From: Macrolepiota albuminosa
Lineage: Eukaryota; Basidiomycota; Agaricomycetes; Agaricales; Agaricaceae
Length of the DNA: 64,000 bases
Assembly (NCBI GenBank): GCA_027475525.1
Contig: JAMWFC010000117.1
Location: 2,342,183-2,406,182 of the forward strand
Reading direction: 5' to 3'
In this document: one piece after another, positions 52,307 through 64,000 of the stretch
Position numbering within the stretch: position 1 is the first letter of the stretch
Layout: every line of letters starts with the position of its first letter
The notes under the pieces: model-generated
Told to the model about the DNA's origin: nothing
Databases searched by the model: none
What the model saw: only the letters and a program-made list of their open reading frames with translations
Translations under genes and position numbers: made by a program

Positions 52307-54272
52307 ATGACGGACAAGGTTGTTGGAATCATGGGTACGTGTACGTTGACTGAATCAAATGGTGTATCGCACTTCGTTGACTCAAGCTCCAGGCTTTTCT
52401 TCGCCGGAGTGTCAAAACGATCTTACGTTCATTGTAAGGGGGTGGGCAGTTGGGTCGCATGCTGGCGGCATCCGCTTCTCTTCTCAATGTTAAAGTTGTT
52501 ATCCTCGATGTTGGAGATACTGCACCTGCGAAACAAGTAATTGCCCCGCTAGGACCGGAATTCGAACATATCGATGGCTCATTCACTGATCCTAACAAGA
52601 TCAGAGAACTTGCCAGTAAAGTCGACGTTCTGACAGTTGAAATCGAGCATGTCGATGTCCAAACACTAGAGAACGTACAAAGCAGCTCAAGTGGAACTCA
52701 TCTTCCCATTCATCCTAGTCCGAGTACAATTCGTATCATCCAAGACAAGTTCAGACAAAAGGAACATCTCTCTTCTCGCGGTTGCCCGGTCTCGGAATTT
52801 CTACCTGTAGAATCCACCGATGGTTCTGTTCGATTTGCAGCTGGGCAAATGGGGTTTCCGTTAATGTTGAAGAGCCGAACCTTAGCTTACGATGGTAGGG
52901 GTAACTACGTTGTTCGCGATCTACTTGACATTCCCATTGCCATAACGGCTTTGGGCAATCGTCCACTGTACGCCGAAAAATGGGTCCCTTTTGAGAGGGA
53001 AATTGCCGTCATGGTGGTTCGAACGATCGATGGGGAGGTGCAATCATATCCAGCCGTTGAAACCGTACACAAGGAGAACATTTGTCACTTGGTCTTTGCA
53101 CCTCTTCGAAGTCGCGATCCCACTCTCTCAAAACGTGCGAGAGATGTTGCTGAAGCTGCAGTCAAGACATTTACTGGTGCAGGCGTTTTCGGTGTCGAGA
53201 TGTTCCTGATGAACGATGGTTAGTGTATGTATCATTTCTCTCCCTATCTTGTCTGCTAATCCCGTCTTAGGTAGTCTATATATCAACGAAATCGCTCCTC
53301 GTCCCCATAATTCTGGCCATTACACAATCGAGGCTTGCGAGACTTCGCAATACGAAAACCACCTTCGTGCGATATTAAATTTACCTTTGGGATCAACGGC
53401 GTTGAAGGTTTCCTCGACTGTCATGCTCAATCTCATCGGGCACTCGTCTTCCATGGATGAGATATCTGCTACGGTGAAAGTGGCTTTGACAGTCCCAGGT
53501 GCTTCTACCCATCTTTACGGGAAATCAGAATGTCGCAAGGGACGCAAGATGGGCCACATTACTATTGTTGCCGATTCAGATGCACAGCTTCGTTCGCGAC
53601 TTCGACCATTGCTCAAATCACTAGCTTCCAGCACATTTGAGGAGATAGATCGTTATGCTCCTGTTGTTACAGCGCCGGGATCAGGGCTATCAGACCCTCA
53701 ACCCCTTGTAGGCATAATCATGGGTTCGGACTCAGACCTCCCAGTCATGCTTCCTGCCGCCCGCATTCTGGACCGTTTCCACATCCCCTACGAACTTACC
53801 ATTGTGTCTGCGCACCGCACCCCCGACCGAATGGTCGAGTACGCACGCTCCGCATCCACTCGTGGATTACGTGTCATTATTGCAGGCGCCGGTGGAGCAG
53901 CACACCTTCCTGGGATGGTAGCCGCTATGACGGCGTTGCCCGTGGTCGGCGTCCCTGTCAAAGGTAGCTCGCTTGATGGGGTTGACTCTCTCCACAGCAT
54001 TGTGCAGATGCCCGTGAGTTCCGAAGCAGTTGCTTTCTCCGTCTCTGACTCCTAACACTCCTCGACTTTAGCGCGGCATTCCTGTCGCCACTGTTGCTAT
54101 AAACAATGGCACTAATGCCGGACTGTTAGCCGTACGGATCCTCGCGTGCGGCATGCCGACGCTGATTACAGCCATGGGTGATTACCTCAAAGGCCTTGAG
54201 ACCGAAGTCATGGGAAAGGTTCATAAATTAGAGGAAGTAGGGTGGGAGAAATACGAAGTGAAGCGGACTTAG
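52307..54272 (+). CDS. ADE2: Phosphoribosylaminoimidazole carboxylase (ADE2)
   Basis: Four exons: 52307-52334, 52439-53218, 53271-54013 and 54072-54272, all in frame. It encodes the fungal fusion of PurK-like ATP-grasp and PurE-like mutase domains. N-terminal: [22 protein letters not shown] (equivalent of the usual EIEH), [11 protein letters not shown] and [18 protein letters not shown]-terminal: [51 protein letters not shown] and [14 protein letters not shown]. It converts AIR to CAIR in purine synthesis; loss gives red colonies in yeasts. No duplication or frame damage is seen. The first exon is only 28 nt and ends inside the GGGQ glycine motif. Confidence 0.95.
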
Positions 54273-54319
54273 GGTATCTTCAGCAATGAATTTTAAAGGC
54301 TAGGGATTGTTCAGGTTCC

Positions 54320-54960
54320 GAGATCTAGAATATATTGCGCTAGTCGTACCTTACTTAAGGAAAGGTGACTAGATTTAGATGCAGTTCTAATGGTGTACCG
54401 ATCGATTCCGTGTGTTCTTTCAATTGTGTTTCTGCTAATTTTGAATTATAGTCTTCCTTAGGATTTCTAATAATGCTGCACTGGTTTCGTAACGGTATGC
54501 TCATTGACTCTCTCGAAAGACGTTTCTGATCCATTTTTTGAACAGGTTTGTCAACCTTGTAACTGCACCAGAGCTCTTGAACTATTCGATCATCTCATTT
54601 ACGGACGTTGTTTTCCACAATGGCCTCGAATTCAGATGTATCCTCAGACACTCTCAACAGTGCTTGGCAGCCCTTCTGTGGGTGGTATGATCAGCCACAT
54701 TTCCTTGACACATTTTTTGCCGTTCGTTAGTGATTATGGGTCTAGTTTGTACTCTGACATTTGTAGTGGCACTCATTGGATATTATACAATTTTCTACCC
54801 GCACAGATGAGACTTACCCGGTCATTGTTCTTATCAAATGTCATGATCGGGATGGTCTCAATTGTTACGTCACTTTTTAAAGATTCTCGTAGCAAGTCCT
54901 CCACAAAATCCAGGCTCGCGTGCCACCTTGCAATTCAAACGATCACCCAAGAGTGAACAC
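54320..54960 (+). pseudogene. Decayed copy of the C-terminal part of the neighbouring amino-acid permease
   Basis: This stretch matches 57105-57900 in the same order: gcgctagtcgtacctt, the segment tcgtcaaccttgtaactgca (here with a t), ttgaactattcgatcatctc, and agtgcttggcagccctt. It carries many substitutions, stops and a lost intron/exon structure, and the N-terminal half is absent. The intact gene follows 600 bp downstream in the same orientation, so this is a remnant of a tandem duplication. Confidence 0.85.
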
Positions 54961-55558
54961 CTCTTGCTTCTATCACTTTTGACAAAGAACGCGAAGACGC
55001 CTTTATCTCCTAGGTCTACACTTGTCTAGCATATGAATAGGATGGTTGAACAAATCTGGCTTATTCATTGATGAATTTCTGCATGCCAAGGTACCGGTTT
55101 TTTTTGCCGGTCCGAGTTGTTGTCTCCGATGTCTGGATGCGGGTGTAGAAAATTAACCCGAGAGGGCTACGCAGACTGGAGGTCTCCTGAAACAACTCTC
55201 CGACGATCCTGGCTTTCTTAAATCGTAGCTGTCAATGTATACAGGCATTGGATTTTCACCTCATTCTGAGTCAGTTTCCCACTTGAAATTCATCGGTATC
55301 AACCCACAGGTTAGGCGGCACGACCCGTATTTTTCCGGATCAATACCAGCGATCGCTTAATTTTCATGGCGCATCAATACTGTAGATCTCCTTTTACTTG
55401 CCCATACTAAAGTACGTAAAACTCAGCATGCCTCCAAGTCGATCTCACTCCACTTGCTTACGGCTCTTTGGTCCTCTGATCGCATTCTCCGGCATTCTGA
55501 GTGATAGCGAGTACTTCTATACTCTGACAATATTACATCGCGTCTCGAGTGGACCGCA
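54961..55558. other. Intergenic, permease upstream region
   Basis: About 600 bp between pseudogene and permease start, without a supported gene. It should hold the permease promoter. Confidence 0.5.
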
Positions 55559-57947
55559 ATGCAACGCCCAGCCAAGATCGGGAATGTCGAGGGCGTGAAG
55601 ATAGAAAAGTTTTCGGATGAAGAGCCAATTGCCGAGTATCGAGTAAAACTGGATGGGCTCTCTGCGAGCGATCAGACTCATAGGCGCTTGAAGGTGAGAT
55701 TCGGCGTCGAGTGATTCAGCAGAATTTTCATGTGCTATCTTTGTAGAATCGTCATATCCAACTGATTGGTATAGGAGGTTCGACACTTCACAACCCCTTT
55801 CAACTGTTCTCTTCATGAGCTGCTTCAGGAACGGTTGGAACGGCCTTGTTCGTCCAGATAGGATCTACATTGACGAAGGGTGGCCCTGGTGAGTCTTGTA
55901 TATCGACGAAATAGTTCGAATTTGTCCTGAGAAGGCTCAGGGAGTCTCTTCCTGGCATTTACAATATGGTGCTCCTTTATTCTGGCTATTAGCCACTGTC
56001 TTGGTATGTTCAGCCCCTGTTTACATTCTCGGCTTCCTTACGTGAATCCAATTTTTAGCCGAAATGGTTACATGGATACCAATATCTTCGCCGTTCGTAC
56101 GTTTTTTGAATCTATACATACCAAGATAACTTTGAGTCTGACTATGATATACAGGTGCGTTTCGCGGATCGTTTTGTCGACCCCGCACTGGGCTTTTGTG
56201 CTGGTTACAACTTTTTTGCTCTTCAAGCTGCACTCGTCCCGTTTGAAGTCACGGCCTTTAACATTGTCCTACAATTCTGGACAGATAAAATTCCATTGAT
56301 AGCCGTGATCTTCTTTGTACTCCTCTGTTTCGCGTGCGTGTTGTTCCCTGAGACGCGTTTCTCTGAAATTTCAATTCACTTCCAGGGCTCTAAATCTGTT
56401 CGCTGTACGGTGGTACGGAGGTTCGTCTTGCATCGATATACATACATTAAAAAGTTAACAAGTTAACCTGTTTCTAACAGAATCAGAGTTTTGGCTCGCA
56501 ATCGGCAAAGTTATCCTGGCTCTGTGTATGATGGCATTCACATTCGTTACAATGGTCGGTGGTAATCCTTTGCACGACAAGTATGGATTCCGGAATTGGG
56601 ATCGTATGTTATTTCTTTGTCGCCTCCATCCTGCACCGCCTCATCTCTCTTCAGCCTCCAAGGTCCCCGGCGCTCCTTTCGCAGAGTACATCAAAACAGG
56701 CTCTTTGGGCCGATTTCTTGGATTTTTAGCTTGCTTCATTCAAGCTTCCTTTACGATTGCAGGTATGTCCCTTGGCCGTTTTTGCTTTCATATGTCATAA
56801 GGTTGTCCCAGGCCCCGATTATGTCGCAATGGCGGCGGGAGAGTCTGAGCACCCACGACGCAATCTGCCTACTGCATTCAGTAGTGTCTTCTATCGCTTG
56901 ACCACGTTCTTTGTCATCGGCTCTCTATGCATTGGGATTGTAGTTCCATACAACGATCCTGACCTCTTGAATGCGCTATCCAACGCACGTCCCGGTGCTG
57001 GGTCCTCGCCTTATGTCATTGCAATGGAACATCTTCACATTCGTGTTCTTCCTCACATTGTGAATGCATTGGTTCTAACTGCCGTGTTCTCCGCCGGGAA
57101 CAGCTATGTGTACTGCGCTAGTCGTACCTTGCTAGGGTTGGCGCTTGAAGGAAAGGCGCCTAAGTTTTTAACGAGATGCAATTCCAATGGTGTACCCATA
57201 TATTGCGTTGGGATAACCCTTGCAATTTCTTTATTATGTACGTGACGTTGCACTTGGGTTTCTTGTTTGTGTACTGAATTTGCACCATAGCCTTCCTTCA
57301 GGTTTCCAATAACGCCGCAGTGGTTTTGCAATGGTATGTTCGTTCAATCTCTCGAAAAGCCGTTGCCAATCCATTATCTGTATAGGTTCGTCAACCTTGT
57401 AACTGCATCCCAACTCTTGAACTACGCGATCATCTCATTCACCTACATCCGGTTCCACAAGGTCAGTTCTTTCCTGAAGAGTATACAATTTTAATACCTC
57501 GAATTCAAATGTATCCTCAGGCGCTCAAAGTCCAAGGGATCTCGCGGGACACACTGCCTTTCAAAAGTGCTTGGCAGCCCTTTTGTGGGTGAGTATGGAT
57601 CAACCACACTTCTTTGACACAGTTTTGACTACTCGTTTCGTTAGTTACTATGGTCTGGCTGGTACTCTGACAATGGCCTTCGTCGGAGGCTATACAGTTT
57701 TCCTCCCGGGCAAGTGGGATGTTCCGTCATTCCTCTTTTCATATGCTATGATCGGGATTTGCCCAGTCCTATTTGTGTTTTGGAAGGTCCTGCACAAAAC
57801 CAAGGTCCGTGTCATCATCCTCCTTTTCCGAGGTTCCCACCCCTCAAATTTAATCAACAGTGGAGACCTCTTGCTTCTATCACATTTTTCGACAAAGAGC
57901 GCAAAGATGTTGACGAGTACGAATCTGCATACGCTGGCCGTGCATGA
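55559..57947 (+). CDS. Amino-acid permease (APC family, fungal YAT type)
   Basis: Starts ATG 55559 (MQRPAKIGNVEGVKIEKFSD) and ends TGA 57945-57947 after YESAYAGRA. Exons are short and follow the permease core: RHIQLIGIGGTVGTALFVQI (TM1 with its glycine motif), AEMVTWIPI, DPALGFCAGYNFFALQAALV, GPDYVAMAAGESEHPRRNLP, NSYVYCASRTLLGLALEGKA, then ALKVQGISRDTLPFKSAWQP and a long membrane-rich end. Twelve membrane helices are expected for the family. The cytosolic ends are short. It takes up amino acids at the plasma membrane; specificity cannot be read from sequence. A tandem partial pseudogene lies upstream. Intron phases between 55700 and 56700 were chosen by family consensus. Confidence 0.85.
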
Positions 57948-58213
57948 AACGAAAATTATTCCCATATCTACAAAAATCCACCTGAGTAATCACACCGATA
58001 GCTTATCCACGCAGTCATGGTCCATCGGTGATGTCTTTGTATCAAGACTTTAAAACGGCTTTGTATTTGAACTACATCACGGCAAACAACCGCGGCAGTT
58101 TAGCGGTGAACTCTAAAAATATTGTAGTGAGATTTGAAAAGAATTAAAAACGTCTGGAATTACCGATACTTTACACTTTGATCTTTAACGTAGAATGATT
58201 CAAGCGACAACTT
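57948..58213. other. Convergent 3' ends of permease and PRE2
   Basis: A 266-bp spacer between two facing stop codons, AT-rich, with no feature seen. Confidence 0.5.
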
Positions 58214-59454
<1,241 letters not shown>

Positions 59455-59597
59455 GAATAGTAAGTATGAGAATTGAATATTGAAGCTTAGGCTGACGCGG
59501 CCGCGCGTTGTTGCGCGTTCAGTTGATCCTTGTTTGGTGTTCCTGCCCAAGGCAAACACAGCGACCACGGCCTTCCTACAATTGCGCCCATGTTTGG

Positions 59598-60727
59598 ATG
59601 CCCAAGCCATTCCATAGAGATTGGGAAAAGGCTCTCTGGAAGAAGCAGCCATTTCCAGATAATCATGTTCCGCGACAGTTCCTCTCGGCCCTGAGGAGAA
59701 ATGGTAAGAGTCCATGGATCCTTGACGAAGCCATGTAAATGACGCGCCGGTTTAGCGAATTTCACTCCACATACATATTGGCCGCTGGTTTTACTGGCAT
59801 GCCCCATTACGCAGCATATTTCAATGATATTCATTTTTTTGGCAACCTTCGTTCGCCTTAGAGAACGCATGGTCGATCCACGAACTCTGGTTTTGATTTC
59901 TGTGGGATGTTTTGCTGCCGGTTATACCATTTGGTCTCGGGGGAATCACAGTATACCCAAGGAAGATAGACATGCGAATTGTGTGTAACCCTTTTTAATC
60001 AGGTGACAATCACATACGACGGAGCCACACAGACCTCAAGACTGTCAAGTCCTCCATTTTGATATTCCTTGCGCTCATGTCATTGTCTCCTGTGCTCAGA
60101 ACATTGACAGCTGCGACGTCTTCTGACTCCATTTGGGCGCTTTCGGCTATACTTTCTGTTTTGAATGCTCTTCTGGCGGATTACAGGGCCCAGCACTCCT
60201 CTGGGCCACTTCAAGAAGGGTACGATAGTTTGAGCCAAGATAGCCATTCTTGTTGATGTCCTGATAGATTGACCTCCGTTTTATCCATGAACGCCGCCAT
60301 TTCTGCTTCTGTTGTCCTAGCCTCTCGGCTTGCAACCGATATCGATGTTTTTGCCCTCATACTGTTTTCGGTGCAGACATTTGCGCTCTTTCCAATATTG
60401 CGACATCGTATGCAGGTAGCTTGTTACATGCTACAATTCTTTGCTCTAGCTGACGATACACTAGGCGTCGTCCCCAATCCCCGCGCAAATCTTAATTACA
60501 TCTGGCTTGGCTCTTACGGCATTCGGACTTGTTGCGCCACTGTCATATACCGTCACGTGTATCTTATTGATTACGCTCTTTTCCATCACCTTTCTGGCGC
60601 CCGCGTTTCTTGTTTGGGCCCAACAATACAAAAAGTATGGAGTAGCCTTTCATTCCATTTGGCAGTTCTGATCGTGAGTAGTGAGATTCGCGGCCCATGG
60701 GACGTCGCTACGCCCAAGGTCAACTAG
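59598..60727 (+). CDS. GPI2: GPI2/PIG-C subunit of GPI-GlcNAc transferase
   Basis: Starts ATG 59598 (MPKPFHRDWEKALWKKQPFP) and ends TAG 60725-60727. After DNHVPRQFLSALRRN an intron leads to hydrophobic exons: YWPLVLLACPITQHISMIFI, FLALMSLSPVLRTLTAATSS, SMNAAISASVVLASRLATD and ILITSGLALTAFGLVAPLSY. The end depends on a last intron: joining QQYK through ag near 60669 to NEIRGPWDVATPKVN gives the family's usual RGPWDEA-like C-terminus; without splicing the frame ends early at WQF. PIG-C is a multi-pass ER subunit of the enzyme that starts GPI-anchor synthesis. An ATG 9 bases upstream of the chosen one is out of frame. Confidence 0.85.
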
Positions 60728-60914
60728 GAGAACCCGTTTTTACATCAAGGACATTGTCATGTGATCATCTGCCCTGACGTCGACTGTACATACAGTTTTC
60801 GCGTTTCTCTTGTGTTTACACCTTTTGCAGGATCGACCGGGGTACGGACAAATTGTTCAGGTCCCACATTCTGATAGTGTAATTGGCTATGTACACACTT
60901 TTCACTACTGTCCA

Positions 60915-61462
60915 TCACAGACTCTGTGCCTCAAACTCCTCTGGAATGAACTTCCGGATGTACTTGTCGATATACTCCTGGGGTATTCCCTCATTCTTTC
61001 CATCTCTGAAAGCATGATTAATCCGGGCGATGTATTCGTGTCGTGGAGAGCCCGTTCTCAAGCGCTCAATATCGACATAGACAAGTGCATCGACCGAGGT
61101 CCCCTGTTTATCCCCTTTCAATACCTTTACAGGTAGCGTGTATTTGTGATAGTTTTGTGGCACCCCTTCGTATCCATCTAACTTGACCTCGTCGTCGGGG
61201 GTTAATGTATAGATCATGCCATACACTAGGTCGTCTGGGGATGGAATGATGTTGGCATAGCCAGCACTGCAGATGATCCACTTCCTGTTGTATAAAGCAT
61301 TGAGGATTGATTAGAATACTGACTTCTAGAGACTAACCACTGAGAAAGAATCGCCGTGCCGATGTATGTGCTTCCGGGGCATCTGCGTCTCATCTGGTCA
61401 AGCCATAGGTTGCTTCCGTAGGCGAAATACAAAGTCAAAGTTTGAGCAGGAATGCTGGCCAT
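60915..61462 (-). CDS. Gamma-glutamylcyclotransferase-like protein
   Basis: Two exons, 61462 to about 61340 and about 61288 to 60915. The first holds the substrate-binding loop YFAYGSNLWLDQM; the second holds AGYANIIPSPDDLVYGMIY and LDGYEGVPQNYHKY, where the Glu of YEGVP is in the place of the catalytic acid. The fold makes 5-oxoproline from gamma-glutamyl amino acids in glutathione turnover. The usual N-x-R-G-Y before the second strand is altered to CSAGY, so activity is not certain. It ends with EEFEAQSL and a stop at 60915-60917. The neighbour GPI2 ends 187 bp away in convergent direction. Confidence 0.85.
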
Positions 61463-62500
61463 AACGTCGTATATTGTCCAGGTCTGCGTGTCGTGGGTGG
61501 TCTTTATCTATGCTATCGTAATACTGATTGCTATCTATGTGCCTTTATTCGCTATAAGTATCGGTCGAGAGTTGCGCCTCATGGGCAAGATTATCATTAT
61601 TCTCACGCCTTCCACGTAATGCAGTCCTTCTTTTGATTCTTTTACAGTAACATATTCCCATGCATTTCTTTTTCTATATTTTTGATTTCCACCAGTCAGT
61701 TTGGAAGATAGTGGATTTTTCTGAAGAAACGTCTGTTAGAAACAGGTCATGTGGTTTTTAACAAGTGTTTCTCCAGAAGAAGTGCAAGTAGAAATTGAGG
61801 AATAGTAAATATATTTATTGTGTATTTCTTGAGATATTTCTTTTTGTCTTCCTTGAGAAATAAATAAATAACACAAATTGTGCTTCTATTTTTTTTTTTT
61901 CACAAAAATACCTCTTTGTTATTCTTGAGTGTTTTCCTAATGGACTTCTTTGTGTTTTTTTTTTTAGATAAACAAATTAAAAAAAAAACACTAAATGTTT
62001 CTCAGGAAAAATCATTCAGAAACACATATCATATTAATGAGCATTGATAAGATTTCACCCTGGCTGAAGTCATTACATTAGTGCTAAATCAGACTGCTAT
62101 ATTAGATTTGACTAGAACTAGAGTGAATACAAGATGTTGTCTTATGTAGTATTCTACTGTAGGTTTAATAGCATCATTGACACTCCATTACATACCCTCC
62201 AATGAGACCAAATACTCGGTCTTAGGAGAAAGGTGGAGCTATGAACTTGCACAAAAGTGCATGATATCAGGCGATTACACACACTGCATAGCTGTAGAAA
62301 GTTAGTAACACTGGCCATAGCAGTAGTGTATAGTGTAGACACTTGACATGCTTAGTTTTACGGCCTCTTAGTGTGCAGGTGTGCATACTAGCCTGAACAG
62401 CAAGAAAGCAGTATAAAATTAAAAAATGAGAAAAAAACACAATGTCTGTTTGCTGTATATACATGCTACCCTGAAGTGCACATCAGCCTGAGAATGTTGA
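61463..62500. other. AT-rich spacer before the right-hand retroelement
   Basis: 61700-62050 is very A/T-rich with long T and A runs (61888, 61955, 61979) and repeated gttagaaacag / tcagaaacac bits. No gene is supported. It may be part of the decayed element or its target. Confidence 0.5.
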
Positions 62501-62529
62501 GTTTGCACTCAGATTTACCTAAAAGTTAA

Positions 62530-63250
62530 AAAAAAGTCTATGACCTATCCGATGAGGCTCCCACAACTGTGCCTATCTCTATCACCATTGACTTCTCCAG
62601 TGCAACATTAATCGCAGGAGGAGGAGGCGCCAATTCTGTCCTTGGTGGGGTGGTTGACTCCTCGACTGCAGGCAAATCTACCACCATAGGCTCAGTTAGT
62701 GCAATGTTAATTGCTGAGGTAATGGTGGATAGCATACCATGCACCAACATGTGTTTTAGGAGATTGACTCAATTAGAGTTCATGCCAATGAGATAATAGA
62801 GGCCCTTGGCCTCAGGGTTTATTGGGAGATTGCTCTTCTCATGGTGCTTGAACATAAAATGATAATAATCATCTTTGGTCATCTCCCACCATCTATCTCA
62901 TTGTGGGACTACAGGTGGGGGACCATATGTAGCCAGGTGCTCCATATGCTCATCATCAATCTGTTTGAAGATGTCCATAGACATCATTGGAAAATGAAAC
63001 TGCTGTTCCAGGAAGACCATGCCGTAGGTATACATGTGATCTATCTAGTCTGGTGAAATTCAGTTGTGCAATAAGGCACATAACACATCATCATTGGAAA
63101 AGTTATATGCCTGCTCATCTGGCATGTGAACTTGTTGGATCTTGAGCTGAGGCCTATATTGGGGCTCAAAGGGTTGCTCAGGAAACATGGTGTTATATAA
63201 GGCAATTGCCTCACAATACAGTTCCAGACAGGCCATGACAAGAGTCATGC
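62530..63250 (-). pseudogene. Decayed gag-like region of the right-hand retroelement
   Basis: Minus-strand frames at 63248-63060 (CLELYCEAIALYNTMFPEQP), about 62980-62760 (MSMDIFKQIDDEHMEHLATY, then WWEMTKDDYYHFMFKHHEKS) and 62750-62538 read as one damaged protein. In-frame stops are TGA codons that would be CGA before a C-to-T change. The position just inside the LTR fits gag. No conserved capsid or zinc knuckle is visible. The family call rests on position and on the LTR match. Confidence 0.55.
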
Positions 63251-63473
63251 ACCAATGATGATGCCAACTGTGGTTGGGTGCACTGGATGTATATGCAGTG
63301 CAACGCCGTCTCTAGCACCTGGCATACATAGTTGTGAGGAGTCCTGACAGGGTCCTGGTGTGCTTGAGCAGAGGTGATAGAATAATGCACTAGATAATAC
63401 CTCAGATGCTACCTAGCAAATGGTAAGCACCGTAGTTTAAGCAAAGATGAAGAGAAAAAGACGAGTAGCACAG

Positions 63474-64000
63474 CGTAATGTGCCTGTAGATGGCACCATA
63501 AATGACAAAGATGAGATAAATAAGGCTAGCGTCTAACTTAGTGATAAAGTCAGATAAAGCTAGTGCAATTTGAACGCTAAGTGTAACTGGGTGCTCAAGT
63601 GGTTACAATTTCTTGTTATGTACATATGAAGTAGCTAACTTATATACTATGCGCTACTATGTTTTCCAAAATAAGTCCATCTGCGGCGCTACCTCCTAGC
63701 ACCTTTTCTTGTGGTTCCCTTTAATAGTGACCTGTCAACGGCAACCCATTGCACATAGATGATGGTGACCAATGGCAACTCTAAATTGACTTAGAAATAT
63801 ATGGGTCTGCTCACTCTTAATATAATTCCGATTGGCCAGGCTGTTCCAGAGTATGGTTGAAAAATCCTTAACAGATGCCATGAGTGCTAATGTCAGCGCT
63901 ACTCATTGTACTAGTTCCTGACAGGTCCAGATGTTGAGTTTAAATATATCCTGTGCCGCTGTCATTGATTCTTTTAGACTTCTGATTGAAGTGCCTTGTC
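63474..64000 (-). mobile_element. 5' LTR of a decayed Ty3/gypsy element, same family as left end (cut by window edge)
   Basis: The reverse complement aligns with 5620-6139, for example gcacccagttacacttagcg then ttcaaattgcactagc against ttcaaatcgcgctagc, and ggacttattttgga. Differences are mostly C-to-T and G-to-A, often at CpG. The LTR continues past the window. Orientation is opposite to the left-hand element, so the two are separate insertions. Confidence 0.85.

Overview
The window looks like the nuclear genome of a mushroom-forming basidiomycete (Agaricomycetes). Its genes are cut by many introns of about 45-60 nt, it carries meiotic, proteasome and amino-acid permease genes of the fungal type, and both ends are occupied by Ty3/gypsy retroelement relics. 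No bacterial-style operons are present. I cannot name the species.

Layout. 1-6139: 3' part of a Ty3/gypsy element on the + strand: end of the integrase frame, an unusually long 4.9 kb tail carrying antisense spliced genes, a polypurine tract and a ~0.9 kb LTR. 6140-7412: a 61-bp hairpin-forming minisatellite of about 20 units, followed by a 119-bp direct repeat pair. 8156-20407: a dense block with a histidine phosphatase (-), DOA1/PLAA (-), meiotic HORMA protein HOP1 (-), TRAPP subunit TRS23 (-), a glutaminyl cyclase (+) and a coiled-coil protein (-). 20620-28726: PI4-kinase STT4 (+), then an intron-containing tRNA-Ser(CGA), TAP42 (+), RAB6/YPT6 (-), a methylenetetrahydrofolate reductase (+) and an APC15-like gene (-). 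35.3-41.5 kb: a gene-poor repeat island with tandem segmental copies, inverted repeats and a foldback element. 41.5-61.5 kb: a creC/WDR20-type WD40 gene (-), BCKDH E1-beta (+), phosphopantetheine adenylyltransferase (+), a LIM-domain protein (+), ADE2 (+), a permease pseudogene and its intact neighbour (+), proteasome beta5 PRE2 (-), GPI2 (+) and a gamma-glutamylcyclotransferase (-). 62.5-64 kb: a decayed element of the same LTR family as the left end, in inverted orientation.

How the genes relate. They are mainly housekeeping and are not a pathway cluster. Several pairs sit head to head over 99-235 bp and probably share promoters: TRS23/glutaminyl cyclase, coiled-coil gene/STT4, RAB6/MTHFR, creC/BCKDHB and PRE2/GPI2. 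DOA1 and PRE2 belong to ubiquitin-proteasome turnover; TRS23, RAB6 and STT4 belong to Golgi and phosphoinositide traffic.

The most striking signal is technical. There are 27 separate tandem duplications whose period is always exactly 77 bp, in unrelated sequence, often inside exons. They look like unmerged k-mer overlaps of an assembly. Three apparent one-base losses in short homopolymers also break conserved exons of STT4 and MTHFR. The best biological candidates are a likely AT-AC intron next to an 8-nt microexon in the STT4 kinase domain, the spliced antisense gene in the gypsy tail, the hairpin minisatellite, and a 63-bp-arm foldback element. I found no convincing new multi-gene system.
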